Of a stretch of DNA of 64,000 bases, positions 17,920 through 26,613 are shown piece by piece. Location: contig NZ_CP018812.1 in assembly GCF_001922345.1 (NCBI RefSeq), positions 1,922,001-1,986,000 on the forward strand, given 5' to 3'. The position numbers and the translations under genes are program-made. Every line of letters begins with the position of its first letter. The stretch's first letter is position 1. Source of the DNA: Paraburkholderia sp. SOS3. Its GTDB lineage: Bacteria > Pseudomonadota > Gammaproteobacteria > Burkholderiales > Burkholderiaceae. The notes beneath the pieces are model-generated. The model saw nothing but the letters and a program-made list of their open reading frames with translations. It did not search any database and was not told the origin of the DNA.

Positions 17920-18960
17920 ATGAAAGCAGTCGTTTATCACGGCCCGGGCAAGAAGTCGCTCGACGAACGGCCGATGCCCGAGCTTGCCGGTGCAACCGAC
18001 GCGATCGTCAAGGTAACGCGCACGACGATCTGCGGCACCGACCTGCATATCCTGAAGGGCGACGTGCCGAGCTGCGAGCCGGGGCGGATTCTCGGCCACG
18101 AGGGCGTCGGCATCGTGCACAGCGTCGGCCAGGCGGTATCGGGGCTCGCCGTCGGCGACCATGTACTGATTTCGTGCATCTCGTCATGCGGCCAGTGCGA
18201 GTACTGCCGCCGCGGCATGTACTCGCATTGCACGACCGGCGGGTGGATTCTCGGCAACCGGATCGACGGCACGCAAGCCGAATATGTGCGCATTCCGCAC
18301 GCGCAAACGAGCCTGTACCGCATTCCGGCCGGGCTCGACGAGGAGGCGCTCGTCATGCTGTCCGACATTTTGCCGACCGGCTTCGAGTGCGGCGTGCTCA
18401 ACGGCAAGGTCGAACCGGGCAGCACCGTCGCGATCGTCGGTGCGGGCCCGATCGGACTCGCGGCGCTGCTGACCGCGCAGTTCTATTCGCCCGCGCAGAT
18501 CGTCATGATCGACCAGGACCCGAACCGCCTCGAGATCGCGCAGCAATTCGGTGCGACCGCCTGCGTCGATGCGCGCGGCGGCGACGCCGTCGCGCAGGTC
18601 ATGAAGCTGACCGGTTCGGTCGGGGTCGATTGCGCGATCGAGGCGGTCGGCGTGCCGGCGACGTTCGAACTCTGCGAGGCGCTGGTCGCGCCGGGCGGCG
18701 TGATCGCGAACGTCGGCGTGCATGGCGTGAAGGCCGATCTGCATCTCGAGAAGCTGTGGGACCGGAATATTTCGATCACGACGCGCCTCGTCGATACGGT
18801 CAGTACGCCGATGCTGCTGAAGACGGTGCGTGCAGGGCGGCTCGATCCCCGCAAGCTGATTACGCACCGGTTCGCATTGAGCCGCGCGATGGATGCGTAC
18901 GAGACCTTCAGCCATGCGGCCGACTCGCACGCACTAAAGGTGCTGATCGAAGTGGACTAG
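17920..18960 (+). CDS. Zinc-dependent medium-chain alcohol dehydrogenase
   Basis: A 346-residue MDR-family enzyme. Catalytic zinc ligands are C38 (CGTDLH), H60 and E61 (GHEGVG); the structural zinc loop has C90, C93, C96 and C104. The NAD-binding motif is GAGPIGLAA (about 181-189). The family oxidises or reduces small alcohols and aldehydes. The FNR box suggests a fermentative role, for example reoxidation of NADH. The ATG at 17920 follows CGGAGG; an upstream in-frame start at 17878 has no such site. The substrate cannot be told from sequence. Confidence 0.9.
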   Translation: MKAVVYHGPGKKSLDERPMPELAGATDAIVKVTRTTICGTDLHILKGDVPSCEPGRILGHEGVGIVHSVGQAVSGLAVGDHVLISCISSCGQCEYCRRGMYSHCTTGGWILGNRIDGTQAEYVRIPHAQTSLYRIPAGLDEEALVMLSDILPTGFECGVLNGKVEPGSTVAIVGAGPIGLAALLTAQFYSPAQIVMIDQDPNRLEIAQQFGATACVDARGGDAVAQVMKLTGSVGVDCAIEAVGVPATFELCEALVAPGGVIANVGVHGVKADLHLEKLWDRNISITTRLVDTVSTPMLLKTVRAGRLDPRKLITHRFALSRAMDAYETFSHAADSHALKVLIEVD

Positions 18961-19032
18961 GTGCGCATGCGGCCGCTCGCCGTGCAGGAGGGAGCGGCCG
19001 GATGGCGGCGATGATTGGAAGGAGAACTGGCC

Positions 19033-19560
19033 ATGCAGGATCGTCCTCGAATACTGGTCGTCTGCTTTTCCCGGAGCGGCACGACACAGCGCCTCGCCGA
19101 TATGCTCGCGGCGACATTGCCGGCCGATTGCGAAACCTTGTATGAACGCGAAGGCCCGCGCTGGCGAAGCGGCACGCGCGGCTATGCGCGCTCGATCGTC
19201 GATGTGATTGCGCATCGTCGCGCCAATCTGCGGCCGACGATGCACGACCCCTCGCACTATGACATCGTTGTGGTCGGCACGCCGGTCTGGGCCAGTTGCG
19301 CATCGACGCCGGTCGCGACGTGGCTGGCCGCGCACCACAGGCAATTCCGGCACGTGGCATTTTTTTGCAGCCTCGGCGGCCGCGGCAGCGAAAAGGCATT
19401 CGAACAGATGCATGCGAGCGTCGGCTTGTCGCCGCTCGCGACGTGCGCGGTGACCGGCGCCGATTTGCGCGCGGGGCGCGAGCATGCGCTGGTCAATGAA
19501 TTCGCGCACAAGATCCGGCACCGTCTCGCAACGCTGGAGACGATTGAATGGACGATGTAG
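19033..19560 (+). CDS. Flavodoxin-family protein
   Basis: A 175-residue flavodoxin-like fold. The phosphate-binding loop FSRSGTTQRLA (12-22) follows the first strand RILVVCF. YDIVVVGTPVWASCASTPV (about 77-95) matches the loops that cradle the FMN ring. Such proteins carry electrons or act as small quinone/menaquinone-type reductases. GGAAGGAG precedes the ATG, 72 bases after the dehydrogenase, so the two are probably co-transcribed from the FNR promoter at 17815. The next gene overlaps it by 13 bases. Confidence 0.8.
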   Translation: MQDRPRILVVCFSRSGTTQRLADMLAATLPADCETLYEREGPRWRSGTRGYARSIVDVIAHRRANLRPTMHDPSHYDIVVVGTPVWASCASTPVATWLAAHHRQFRHVAFFCSLGGRGSEKAFEQMHASVGLSPLATCAVTGADLRAGREHALVNEFAHKIRHRLATLETIEWTM

Positions 19561-20042
19561 GCGAGCGGATCCTGCGCGCCGGCCTCGCGATTGCGTGCGG
19601 CGCTGCGGTGGCCGGCTGTGCAATCACGAGCTGGCAGGATCCGTATGGGCACGGCCACGACGACCGCGGCTCGGCGTTCGAAAAAAGCGAAGCCGGGCTT
19701 GCGATGGCGCGTGAACGCGCGTCCATCACATGTCGTGCGCCGGACGTGTGCGACGCGATCTGGCAGCGCACGCGCGCCTATGTTGCCGAGCATTCGCCGA
19801 CGCGCATCCGTCGCGCCGATGCGGGCGCGATCGAAACCGAGCGGCCGCACGAGTTCGGCGTCGCCTACTTCTGGGCCGAACGCATCGCCTGCGAGGACGG
19901 ATCGACGCGTATCCGGCTCAAGGGCTTGTGCCGCGGCATGTACGACAGCGTGGGCGGCCCCGGATGGACCTATAGGCAGTGCGCGCCGCAGATCGAGCAA
20001 GCGCAGACCGCGTTTGCGCGGGCTGTCGCGCCGCCGGGATGA
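19548..20042 (+). CDS. Putative small lipoprotein
   Basis: A 164-residue protein of unknown function. Residues about 8-24 are hydrophobic and end VAGCAI, which resembles a lipobox with the cysteine at about residue 23, although the n-region (MDDVGERILR) is only weakly basic. Later cysteines at about 62, 68, 115, 127 and 144 suggest a disulfide-bonded exported domain. It overlaps the flavodoxin gene by 13 bases, which supports translation from this start. Arginine deiminase follows after 224 bases. Confidence 0.55.
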   Translation: MDDVGERILRAGLAIACGAAVAGCAITSWQDPYGHGHDDRGSAFEKSEAGLAMARERASITCRAPDVCDAIWQRTRAYVAEHSPTRIRRADAGAIETERPHEFGVAYFWAERIACEDGSTRIRLKGLCRGMYDSVGGPGWTYRQCAPQIEQAQTAFARAVAPPG

Positions 20043-20152
20043 CGCGCGCAGCGTCCCCTGGGCCCGGCGAGGCCTTCATTCGGGCTCGATGCGCATTGAA
20101 GCATGCGCACTGAAGCAATCGCCGGAACGCTGACGCAACGTCAGCGCCTCTT

Positions 20153-20166
20153 TTGATCCATGTCAT
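20153..20166 (+). promoter_or_regulatory. FNR-like box upstream of arcA
   Basis: TTGATCCATGTCAT has one perfect half and one with a terminal mismatch. Its centre is about 108 bases from the arcA ATG, similar to the box spacing of other genes here. In Pseudomonas aeruginosa the arc operon is driven by the FNR homologue ANR. Confidence 0.65.
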
Positions 20167-20266
20167 GGCGTCGGCGATCGAGGCTGCGAAACTGCAGCAC
20201 ATGATCGCGGCATTCGCGCTTTGCACGGTGTTTTCGCCGCCCCGATCGAAACGTAGGAGAAATGCG

Positions 20267-21520
20267 ATGAATACCGAAGTCGGCAAGCTCGGCGCGTGGT
20301 CCGAGGTAGGCAAACTGCGCAAGGTCATGGTTTCTTCGCCGGGGCTCGCGCATCAGCGCCTGACGCCGGGCAACTGCGACGAGCTGTTGTTCGACGACGT
20401 CATGTGGGTCAGCCAGGCCAAGCGCGACCATTTCGATTTCGTCACGAAGATGCGCGAGCGCGGCGTCGAAGTGCTCGATGTGCACAATCTGCTGACGCAG
20501 ACGCTCGGCAATCCCGAAGCGCGCAACTGGATACTCGACCGCAAGATCAGCGACAACAGCGTCGGCGTCGGCCTCAGTAACGAAGTACGTGCATGGATGA
20601 ACGAACTGGAGCCGCGCCGGCTTGCCGAATTTCTGATCGGCGGCGTATCGATCGACGACATCCCGGGCAGCGACGCGCCGGTTCTGAAGCTTTATCGCGA
20701 ATACGTCGGTTACTCGAGCTTCCTGCTGCCGCCATTGCCGAACATGATGTTTACGCGCGACACGACATGCTGGATCTACGGCGGCGTCACGCTCAATCCG
20801 ATGTATTGGCCGGCGCGCAGACAGGAGACGCTGCTCGCCGCGGCCATCTACAAATTTCATCCGGCCTTCGCAGGCGCCGACTTCGATGTCTGGTGGGGCG
20901 ACCCCGATATCGATCATGGCGCGGCGACGCTCGAAGGCGGCGACGTCATGCCGATCGGCAAAGGCATCGTGCTGATCGGCATGGGCGAGCGCACCTCGCG
21001 TCAGGCGATCGGACAGGTCGCGCGGGCGCTGTTTGCAAAGGGCGCCGCGCAGCAGGTGCTGGTGGCCGGGCTGCCGAAATCGCGCGCGGCGATGCACCTC
21101 GATACGGTCTTCAGCTTCTGCGACCGCGATCTCGTCACGATCTTCCCCGAGGTGGTCAGGCAAATCGTCACCTTTTCGGTTAGACCCGACGAGAAAAGCG
21201 CTTACGGCATAAGCGTTCACCGCGAAGACAAGCCGTTCGTCCAGGCGGTGGGCGATGCGCTCGGCCTGAAGGAGTTGCGCGTCGTCGAAACGGGCGGCAA
21301 CCGGTTTGCCGCGGAGCGGGAGCAGTGGGACGACGGCAACAACATGGTTTGCGTCGAACCGGGCGTCGTGATCGGCTATGACCGCAATACCTTCACCAAC
21401 ACGTTGTTGCGCAAGGCCGGCATCGAAGTGATCACGATCACGGCGAGCGAGCTGGGCCGCGGACGCGGCGGTGGCCACTGCATGACCTGCCCGGTGATGC
21501 GCGACGCGGTCGACTATTGA
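20267..21520 (+). CDS. arcA: Arginine deiminase
   Basis: A 417-residue enzyme that hydrolyses arginine to citrulline and ammonia, the first step of the arginine deiminase pathway. Family markers are visible: [10 protein letters not shown] (substrate-binding), [21 protein letters not shown] and the C-terminal GGGHCMTCP with nucleophile C405. Length and motifs match the Pseudomonas ADI closely. The ATG at 20267 follows TAGGAG; the open frame reaches back to the FNR-like box but upstream residues do not look like ADI. It is the first gene of arcABC. Confidence 0.96.
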   Translation: MNTEVGKLGAWSEVGKLRKVMVSSPGLAHQRLTPGNCDELLFDDVMWVSQAKRDHFDFVTKMRERGVEVLDVHNLLTQTLGNPEARNWILDRKISDNSVGVGLSNEVRAWMNELEPRRLAEFLIGGVSIDDIPGSDAPVLKLYREYVGYSSFLLPPLPNMMFTRDTTCWIYGGVTLNPMYWPARRQETLLAAAIYKFHPAFAGADFDVWWGDPDIDHGAATLEGGDVMPIGKGIVLIGMGERTSRQAIGQVARALFAKGAAQQVLVAGLPKSRAAMHLDTVFSFCDRDLVTIFPEVVRQIVTFSVRPDEKSAYGISVHREDKPFVQAVGDALGLKELRVVETGGNRFAAEREQWDDGNNMVCVEPGVVIGYDRNTFTNTLLRKAGIEVITITASELGRGRGGGHCMTCPVMRDAVDY

Positions 21521-21556
21521 GCGACTGCGAAACATGGGAAACGACGGAGACGAATG

Positions 21557-22567
21557 ATGGCTTTCAATCTGCGAAATCGAAGCCTGTTGAGCCTGATGCA
21601 CCATAGCACCCGCGATCTGCGCTATCTGCTCGACCTGTCGCGCGATCTGAAGCGCGCGAAGTACGCGGGTACCGAGCAGCAACACCTGCTTCGCAAGGAC
21701 ATTGCGCTGATTTTCGAAAAGACGTCGACGCGCACGCGTTGTGCGTTCGAAGTGGCGGCGCACGACCAGGGCGCGCACGTGACCTATATCGATCCCGCTT
21801 CGTCGCAGATCGGTCATAAGGAAAGCATGAAGGACACGGCGCGCGTACTCGGCCGCATGTACGACGCGATCGAGTATCGGGGCTTCAGTCAGGACGTCGT
21901 GGAAGAGCTGGCGCGCTATGCAGGCGTGCCTGTTTTCAACGGCCTGACCGACGAATACCATCCGACCCAGATGCTCGCCGATGTACTGACCATGAGCGAA
22001 CACTCGGATAAGCCGCTTCACGACATCAGCTATGCGTATCTTGGCGATGCGCGCAACAACATGGGCAACTCGCTGCTGCTGATCGGCGCGAAGCTCGGCA
22101 TGGACGTGCGCATCGGCGCGCCGCGCTCGCTCTGGCCCAACGCCGCGCATATCGAGGCTTGCGAACGCTTCGCGAGGGAAAGCGGCGCGCGCATGAAGCT
22201 GACCGAAGATCCGAAAGAAGCGGTGAGCCAGGTGGACTTCATTCATACCGATGTCTGGGTATCGATGGGCGAGCCCGTCGAAACGTGGGACGAACGCATC
22301 AAGGAACTGCTGCCGTATCAGGTGAACCGTCAACTGATCGAGGCGACCGGCAACCCGAGAACGAAGTTCATGCACTGTCTGCCCGCGTTTCACAACTGCG
22401 AAACGAAGGTCGGCCGGCAGATCGCCGAACGCTATCCGCATCTGGCCAACGGTATCGAAGTGACCGAGGACGTGTTCGAGTCCGACTTCAATATCGCGTT
22501 CGAGCAGGCGGAAAACCGGATGCATACGATCAAGGCGATTCTCGTCGCGACGCTGGCCGATCTCTGA
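21557..22567 (+). CDS. arcB: Catabolic ornithine carbamoyltransferase
   Basis: A 336-residue enzyme that converts citrulline and phosphate to ornithine and carbamoyl phosphate. Carbamoyl phosphate contacts are STRTR (about 55-59) and HPTQ (about 133-136); ornithine-side residues include DVWVSMGE and HCLPAFH. It is near-identical in layout to P. aeruginosa ArcB, including the start [19 protein letters not shown], so the second of two adjacent ATGs (21557) is preferred over 21554. It lies 36 bases after arcA. Confidence 0.96.
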   Translation: MAFNLRNRSLLSLMHHSTRDLRYLLDLSRDLKRAKYAGTEQQHLLRKDIALIFEKTSTRTRCAFEVAAHDQGAHVTYIDPASSQIGHKESMKDTARVLGRMYDAIEYRGFSQDVVEELARYAGVPVFNGLTDEYHPTQMLADVLTMSEHSDKPLHDISYAYLGDARNNMGNSLLLIGAKLGMDVRIGAPRSLWPNAAHIEACERFARESGARMKLTEDPKEAVSQVDFIHTDVWVSMGEPVETWDERIKELLPYQVNRQLIEATGNPRTKFMHCLPAFHNCETKVGRQIAERYPHLANGIEVTEDVFESDFNIAFEQAENRMHTIKAILVATLADL

Positions 22568-22604
22568 TCGAGCGGCTCGGCTCGTGGAATGAAAGGGGAA
22601 TATC

Positions 22605-23543
22605 GTGCGCATTGTCATTGCTTTGGGCGGAAACGCGCTTCTGCAACGCGGTCAGCCGATGACCGAGAGCCAGCAACGCGAAAACGTCCGGACTGCCGCC
22701 GCGCAGATCGCTCAAGTGGCAAAGGGAAACGAGCTTGTCATTGCGCACGGCAACGGTCCGCAGGTCGGTCTGCTGGCGCTGCAAAGCGCGGCCTACAAGG
22801 ACGTCGCGCCGTATCCGCTCGACGTGCTTGGCGCGCAGACCGAGGGCATGATCGGCTATCTGATCGAGCAGGAACTGGGCAACCTGCTGCCCTTCGAGGT
22901 GCCGTTCGCGACGATTCTGACGCAGGTCGAAGTCGATCCGGCGGACCCGGCATTCAGCCATCCGACCAAGCCGATCGGGCCGGTCTACACAAAGGACGAA
23001 GCCCAGCGGCTCGCTCGCGAGAAGGGCTGGAGCATCGCGCCGGACGGCGACAAATATCGCCGTGTGGTGGCCAGTCCGAAGCCGCAGCGAATCTTCGAAA
23101 TCAGGCCCGTCAAATGGCTGCTCGAAAAAGGCACGATCGTGATCTGCGCCGGCGGCGGCGGCATCCCGACCTGCTACGGGGAAGACCACAAGCTGCGGGG
23201 CGTCGAGGCGGTGATCGATAAGGACCTGTGCTCCGCATTGCTCGCGCAGGAACTCGACGCGGATCTGCTCGTCATTGCGACCGACGTCGACGCGGCCTAT
23301 GTCGAGTGGGGCACGCCGTCGCAAAAGGCGATTTCCTACGCGCATCCCGACGAACTCGAAAAGCTCGGCTTCGCAGCGGGATCGATGGGACCGAAAATCG
23401 CAGCGGCAATCGAGTTCGCGCGCAAGACCGGCAAAGACGCGGTGATCGGCGCGTTGCCCGACATCGTCGCGATCGTCGGGCGCGCGGCCGGGACGCGCAT
23501 CGGCGTGCGCGAGCATGGAATACGGTTCTATGCGCCCGCGTAA
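22605..23543 (+). CDS. arcC: Carbamate kinase
   Basis: A 312-residue enzyme that makes ATP from carbamoyl phosphate and ADP, the energy-yielding step of arginine fermentation. Typical segments are [10 protein letters not shown] at the start, [20 protein letters not shown] (about 183-192) and [10 protein letters not shown]. The start is GTG with AAAGGGGAA upstream, 37 bases after arcB. The last 16 bases overlap the 3' end of a convergent gene. Confidence 0.95.
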   Translation: MRIVIALGGNALLQRGQPMTESQQRENVRTAAAQIAQVAKGNELVIAHGNGPQVGLLALQSAAYKDVAPYPLDVLGAQTEGMIGYLIEQELGNLLPFEVPFATILTQVEVDPADPAFSHPTKPIGPVYTKDEAQRLAREKGWSIAPDGDKYRRVVASPKPQRIFEIRPVKWLLEKGTIVICAGGGGIPTCYGEDHKLRGVEAVIDKDLCSALLAQELDADLLVIATDVDAAYVEWGTPSQKAISYAHPDELEKLGFAAGSMGPKIAAAIEFARKTGKDAVIGALPDIVAIVGRAAGTRIGVREHGIRFYAPA

Positions 23544-23902
23544 CGCGGTGCCGATTCCGGGTGCGTAGGGTGCGCGGCGTGCGTCGGGGCTGCCGCTGCA
23601 GGGCTTCGCCGCGCTACCTCCGCCTGCCCGCGCTCATGCGACCCTGCCAGCGAAAGCGATATCCGCTGCCCGCTATAGGGCGACAGTGCATGCCGCAATA
23701 CGGCCTGAAGAATGTCGGCCCGGACGGACTCGAAAGCCAGTCGAATCTGTTCTTCATCGGCTGCATCGGCGTCGGGCGCTTCCGCCATGACCTGATATGG
23801 AACCGCGAACGCGCGATATCCCCAACCGAAACCGTATGCCGTAAACCACACGATAGACCCGTGAAGTACGGGGGACGTAATCCAGACCGATGGCTGACTC
23901 AT
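23528..23902 (-). CDS. Small hypothetical protein with FNR-type promoter
   Basis: A 124-residue protein that I do not recognise. The middle (about 40-75) contains an acidic and helical stretch, [19 protein letters not shown], and the C-terminal 40 residues are Ala/Pro/His-rich and probably disordered. The start at 23902 has GAGGTGA five bases upstream; an extension to 23998 would run into the FNR box. A full FNR dyad and a TATTCT -10-like hexamer (23965-23970, minus strand) lie directly upstream, which argues that the gene is real. Its 3' end overlaps arcC by 16 bases. Confidence 0.6.
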   Translation of the reverse strand: MSQPSVWITSPVLHGSIVWFTAYGFGWGYRAFAVPYQVMAEAPDADAADEEQIRLAFESVRADILQAVLRHALSPYSGQRISLSLAGSHERGQAEVARRSPAAAAPTHAAHPTHPESAPRYAGA

Positions 23903-23991
23903 GGCGATCACCTCGCACAAACGCGTACCGATACCCACAGGGAATCGTCGCATACGCACGTCAAAGAATAGGGTCCGCAGCAAGCACCTCG

Positions 23992-24005
23992 TTGACATAC
24001 GTCAA
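23992..24005 (-). promoter_or_regulatory. FNR box upstream of the small minus-strand gene
   Basis: TTGACATACGTCAA; its centre is 31 bases from a TATTCT -10-like element facing the 23902 gene, so the class II geometry is good. Confidence 0.75.
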
Positions 24006-24041
24006 TCGCTTCCCGTTGAGCAACTGCCGACGGTCGTCACA

Positions 24042-25022
24042 TCACTGGTTGAACCACAGATACTGAAGCGTCAGCGAAACTGCCTTGTAGTTGCCTCCGG
24101 CCCTCACCATGAACCCGTTCGATACGGCGAGCTTGGCCGACCAGTTGCGCGTGACCGGCACCGAAAGCGTGAGGCCATAGCGTGCGTTGTTTTGCCTGTC
24201 GTCGTTGCCGATGCCATCGACCGTGGTCGCGCCGCCGGCATAGAAGCCGACGTCGGTGGCGATCCACAACCCCGGACGGAACGTGTAGCCGCCATGAAGC
24301 TGCAGCACGGCAAGAGGCGCCTGGCTGCGTCGCCTGTCGCCGAGAAATGCGTCGTTGTCGGTGAATAGCCATACGCCCACCGACGCTTCGGCAAACCAGT
24401 TTCCGAATGGCTGCGAGACGGCGGCCTCGGGTTTGAATGCCCACCGGTTGCTGCCGACGTTGATGAGGCGCCGGGGCTCGTACTGTCCCGTCGGCGCCAC
24501 GACCGCGAGGCTCATGCCGACGATCGTGTCCGGCTCGCGGCGAGCGAATTCCTCAGGTGTAAGCGCGGGGCCGCCCAACAGATCGATCGCGAGCCTGAAG
24601 CGCAGATCTCCCACGCCCGCACGATGCACCTGATTGGGCGCATCGAATACCTTCCCCGACACATCGCCACTGACGAACGGCGCGGCGAGTCCGATCGATG
24701 CGGCGCGTCCGGCAAAGCTGAATACATGCACGTACCCCGCCGCGAGCGAGTTGATGTTCGCCTTGATGTCGGTAACCGGTAACGACGGATCCGTGAGGAC
24801 CTGGCCGCTGAGCCGCGTGTAGGTCAGTCCGATGAAATTGGTGCCTATCGGCGCAGGCGAGTAGGCGCGCGGCTCCAGTTCCTGCGCCGCCGCATGCAGC
24901 GCGGTCAGCAGCAGCGATGCGCCGGCCAATACGTTGCCGCCTCTGCGGATGCGAAGCGCGTGCAGCAGATGGCGCGATGGTCGCGCATCGAATCGCATGG
25001 AGAGGAGACGTGCAGCCCGCAT
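24042..25022 (-). CDS. Outer-membrane beta-barrel protein, MetA-pathway/transporter type
   Basis: A 326-residue exported protein. A hydrophobic segment at about 30-46 ends TALHAAAQE, a signal peptidase site after a long basic n-region, so the true start could be a little downstream of 25022. The rest shows alternating beta strands and ends YLWFNQ. The pattern (NSLAAGYVHVFSFAGRAASIGLAAP, NRWAFKPEAAVSQPFGNWFAEASVG) resembles the family annotated as putative MetA-pathway phenol degradation proteins/transporters. A role in uptake of small hydrophobic compounds is possible but unproven. A degenerate FNR-like site lies about 80 bases upstream. Confidence 0.7.
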   Translation of the reverse strand: MRAARLLSMRFDARPSRHLLHALRIRRGGNVLAGASLLLTALHAAAQELEPRAYSPAPIGTNFIGLTYTRLSGQVLTDPSLPVTDIKANINSLAAGYVHVFSFAGRAASIGLAAPFVSGDVSGKVFDAPNQVHRAGVGDLRFRLAIDLLGGPALTPEEFARREPDTIVGMSLAVVAPTGQYEPRRLINVGSNRWAFKPEAAVSQPFGNWFAEASVGVWLFTDNDAFLGDRRRSQAPLAVLQLHGGYTFRPGLWIATDVGFYAGGATTVDGIGNDDRQNNARYGLTLSVPVTRNWSAKLAVSNGFMVRAGGNYKAVSLTLQYLWFNQ

Positions 25023-25097
25023 GGTGAGCCCACTGAAACGCGTTTGACTGGCCGTGACCTGTTTGCCGTCACGCTAGCGGTGAACGGCGCGGCCGGC

Positions 25098-25111
25098 TTG
25101 ATATGCGTCAG
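25098..25111 (-). promoter_or_regulatory. Degenerate FNR-like box upstream of the outer-membrane gene
   Basis: TTGATATGCGTCAG has one mismatch in the second half-site. It lies in the 301-base divergent gap 25023-25323, nearer the minus-strand gene. The rest of the gap, apart from the 25248 box, shows nothing recognisable. Confidence 0.45.
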
Positions 25112-25247
25112 CGTTGACGCCCGGCAAAGGTCCGTCAATCGCTTTTCTCGCGTATTTGTGTGGTGTGGCCGTGCCAGTCGTGCGCTCTGTACGGCGTCTT
25201 TAAATGATTCGCGGCAAACCGGCCCGAGCTGCCCAAGATGTACCGGC

Positions 25248-25261
25248 TTGACATGAATCAA
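25248..25261 (+). promoter_or_regulatory. FNR box upstream of the antiporter operon
   Basis: TTGACATGAATCAA; its centre is about 69 bases upstream of the ATG at 25324. It is the last FNR-like dyad that I find in the window and would control the transporter series 25.3-33.3 kb. Confidence 0.72.
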
Positions 25262-25323
25262 TCGGTTTGCGCCCGATTAGCGATGTGATGTACGCATGTC
25301 CCTGCAGCCCCGGGAGATGACCG

Positions 25324-26586
25324 ATGATCATCATCGCTGCATTCATCCTGTCCGTCTTTTTGTATAGCCTGGTCTCGAAGCGGCTCGAGCGGACAGTTCT
25401 CACCGCACCTCTTCTGTTCACAGCGGCCGGCGTGCTCATGTCTTTCTCGCATGAAGCGTTGAGCGAGCTCGCGCTAGACCGCAAAGGTCTGCTGCTGCTC
25501 GCCGAACTCGGGCTCGTGATGACGCTCTTCACCGATGCTTCGCGCGTGCGCCCGTCGATGCTGAAGGGCGAAACGAATTTGCCGGTGCGTCTGCTGAGCA
25601 CGGGCATGCTGCTCACCATCGTGCTCGGCCTGCTCTGTGCGATGGGCGTGTTCAGGACCATGACCTTCTGGGAGGCCGGCATCCTTGCCGCGATACTCGC
25701 GCCGACCGACGCCGGCCTTGGGCAGGTTATCGTCAATAGTTCGCGCGTGCCGCGGCGGATTCGTCAGGCCTTGAATGTCGAAGCCGGTCTGAACGACGGT
25801 CTCGCCGTGCCTTTTCTGATGTTCTTCATTGCGCTGGCCGAGGCGCGCGAAACAGGCAATGGCGGCTCCGTGCTGACGCGCTTCCTGATCGAACAGCTTG
25901 GTTACGGAACGCTGGTGGGGCTCGCCATCGGCCTCGCAGGCGGCTATCTGCTGGGGCTTGCCCGTCGCAAGGAGTGGATGGCCGAGCCCGTCGCCCAGCT
26001 CGGCGTCGTGGCGCTTCCGCTTGCTTGCGTGGTGGCTTCGGAAGCCACGGGGGCAAGCATGTTCATCGCGGCATTCGTCGCGGGCCTCACGACGCAGATC
26101 GGCTTTAGCGAAGTCGGAAAGCATAGCGTCGAGTTCGCGGAGGATTGGGGCCAACTGTTCGACTATTTCGTTTTCTTCCTGTTCGGTCTGCTTGTCACGC
26201 AAGTCTGGGCTCAGTTCAGTTTCGCGATCCTGCTGTATGCCGTGCTGAGTCTGACACTGGTGCGCATGCTGCCGGTGGCGGTGGCGTTGCGCGGTACGCA
26301 CCTGAGCCGCCCGACGGTTCTTTTCATGGGGTGGTTCGGGCCGAGGGGGCTTGCCTCGATTGTTCTCGGGCTTGTCTATCTGGAAGGGAATACGGGTCTG
26401 CCCGGAGAACCGGTCATCAAGCTTGCTGTCATGGCGACCGTCCTGCTCAGCATTCTTGCGCACGGCCTGACGGCGCTTCCGGCGACCGGCTGGTACGCGA
26501 AGTCCACCGCATCGCTGGGAAACAACGCGCCGGAGCTCGATCAGGATACGTCCGGCGCCGACCGGGCAGCCGCCGAAGGCGCCTGA
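25324..26586 (+). CDS. Cation:proton antiporter (CPA1/NhaP-like)
   Basis: A 420-residue protein with about 12 hydrophobic helices. APTDAGLGQVIV (about 121-132) matches the discontinuous ion-binding helix of Na+/H+ exchangers, where APTDA includes the key acidic residue. WFGPRGLASIVLGLVYLE (about 338-355) is the matching arginine-containing helix. It probably exchanges Na+ or K+ for H+ and helps pH control when arginine fermentation releases ammonia. It is the first gene of a plus-strand series of transporters behind an FNR box, and GGGAG precedes the ATG. Confidence 0.88.
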   Translation: MIIIAAFILSVFLYSLVSKRLERTVLTAPLLFTAAGVLMSFSHEALSELALDRKGLLLLAELGLVMTLFTDASRVRPSMLKGETNLPVRLLSTGMLLTIVLGLLCAMGVFRTMTFWEAGILAAILAPTDAGLGQVIVNSSRVPRRIRQALNVEAGLNDGLAVPFLMFFIALAEARETGNGGSVLTRFLIEQLGYGTLVGLAIGLAGGYLLGLARRKEWMAEPVAQLGVVALPLACVVASEATGASMFIAAFVAGLTTQIGFSEVGKHSVEFAEDWGQLFDYFVFFLFGLLVTQVWAQFSFAILLYAVLSLTLVRMLPVAVALRGTHLSRPTVLFMGWFGPRGLASIVLGLVYLEGNTGLPGEPVIKLAVMATVLLSILAHGLTALPATGWYAKSTASLGNNAPELDQDTSGADRAAAEGA

Positions 26587-26613
26587 GGCCGGCAATCCGT
26601 CATGGAGGATTCG

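Noticed and set aside
20131..20143. TGACGCAACGTCA dyad near arcA as another FNR site
   Set aside because: It lacks the TTGA(C/T)-N4 spacing; the half-sites are three bases apart. The 20153 site fits better.
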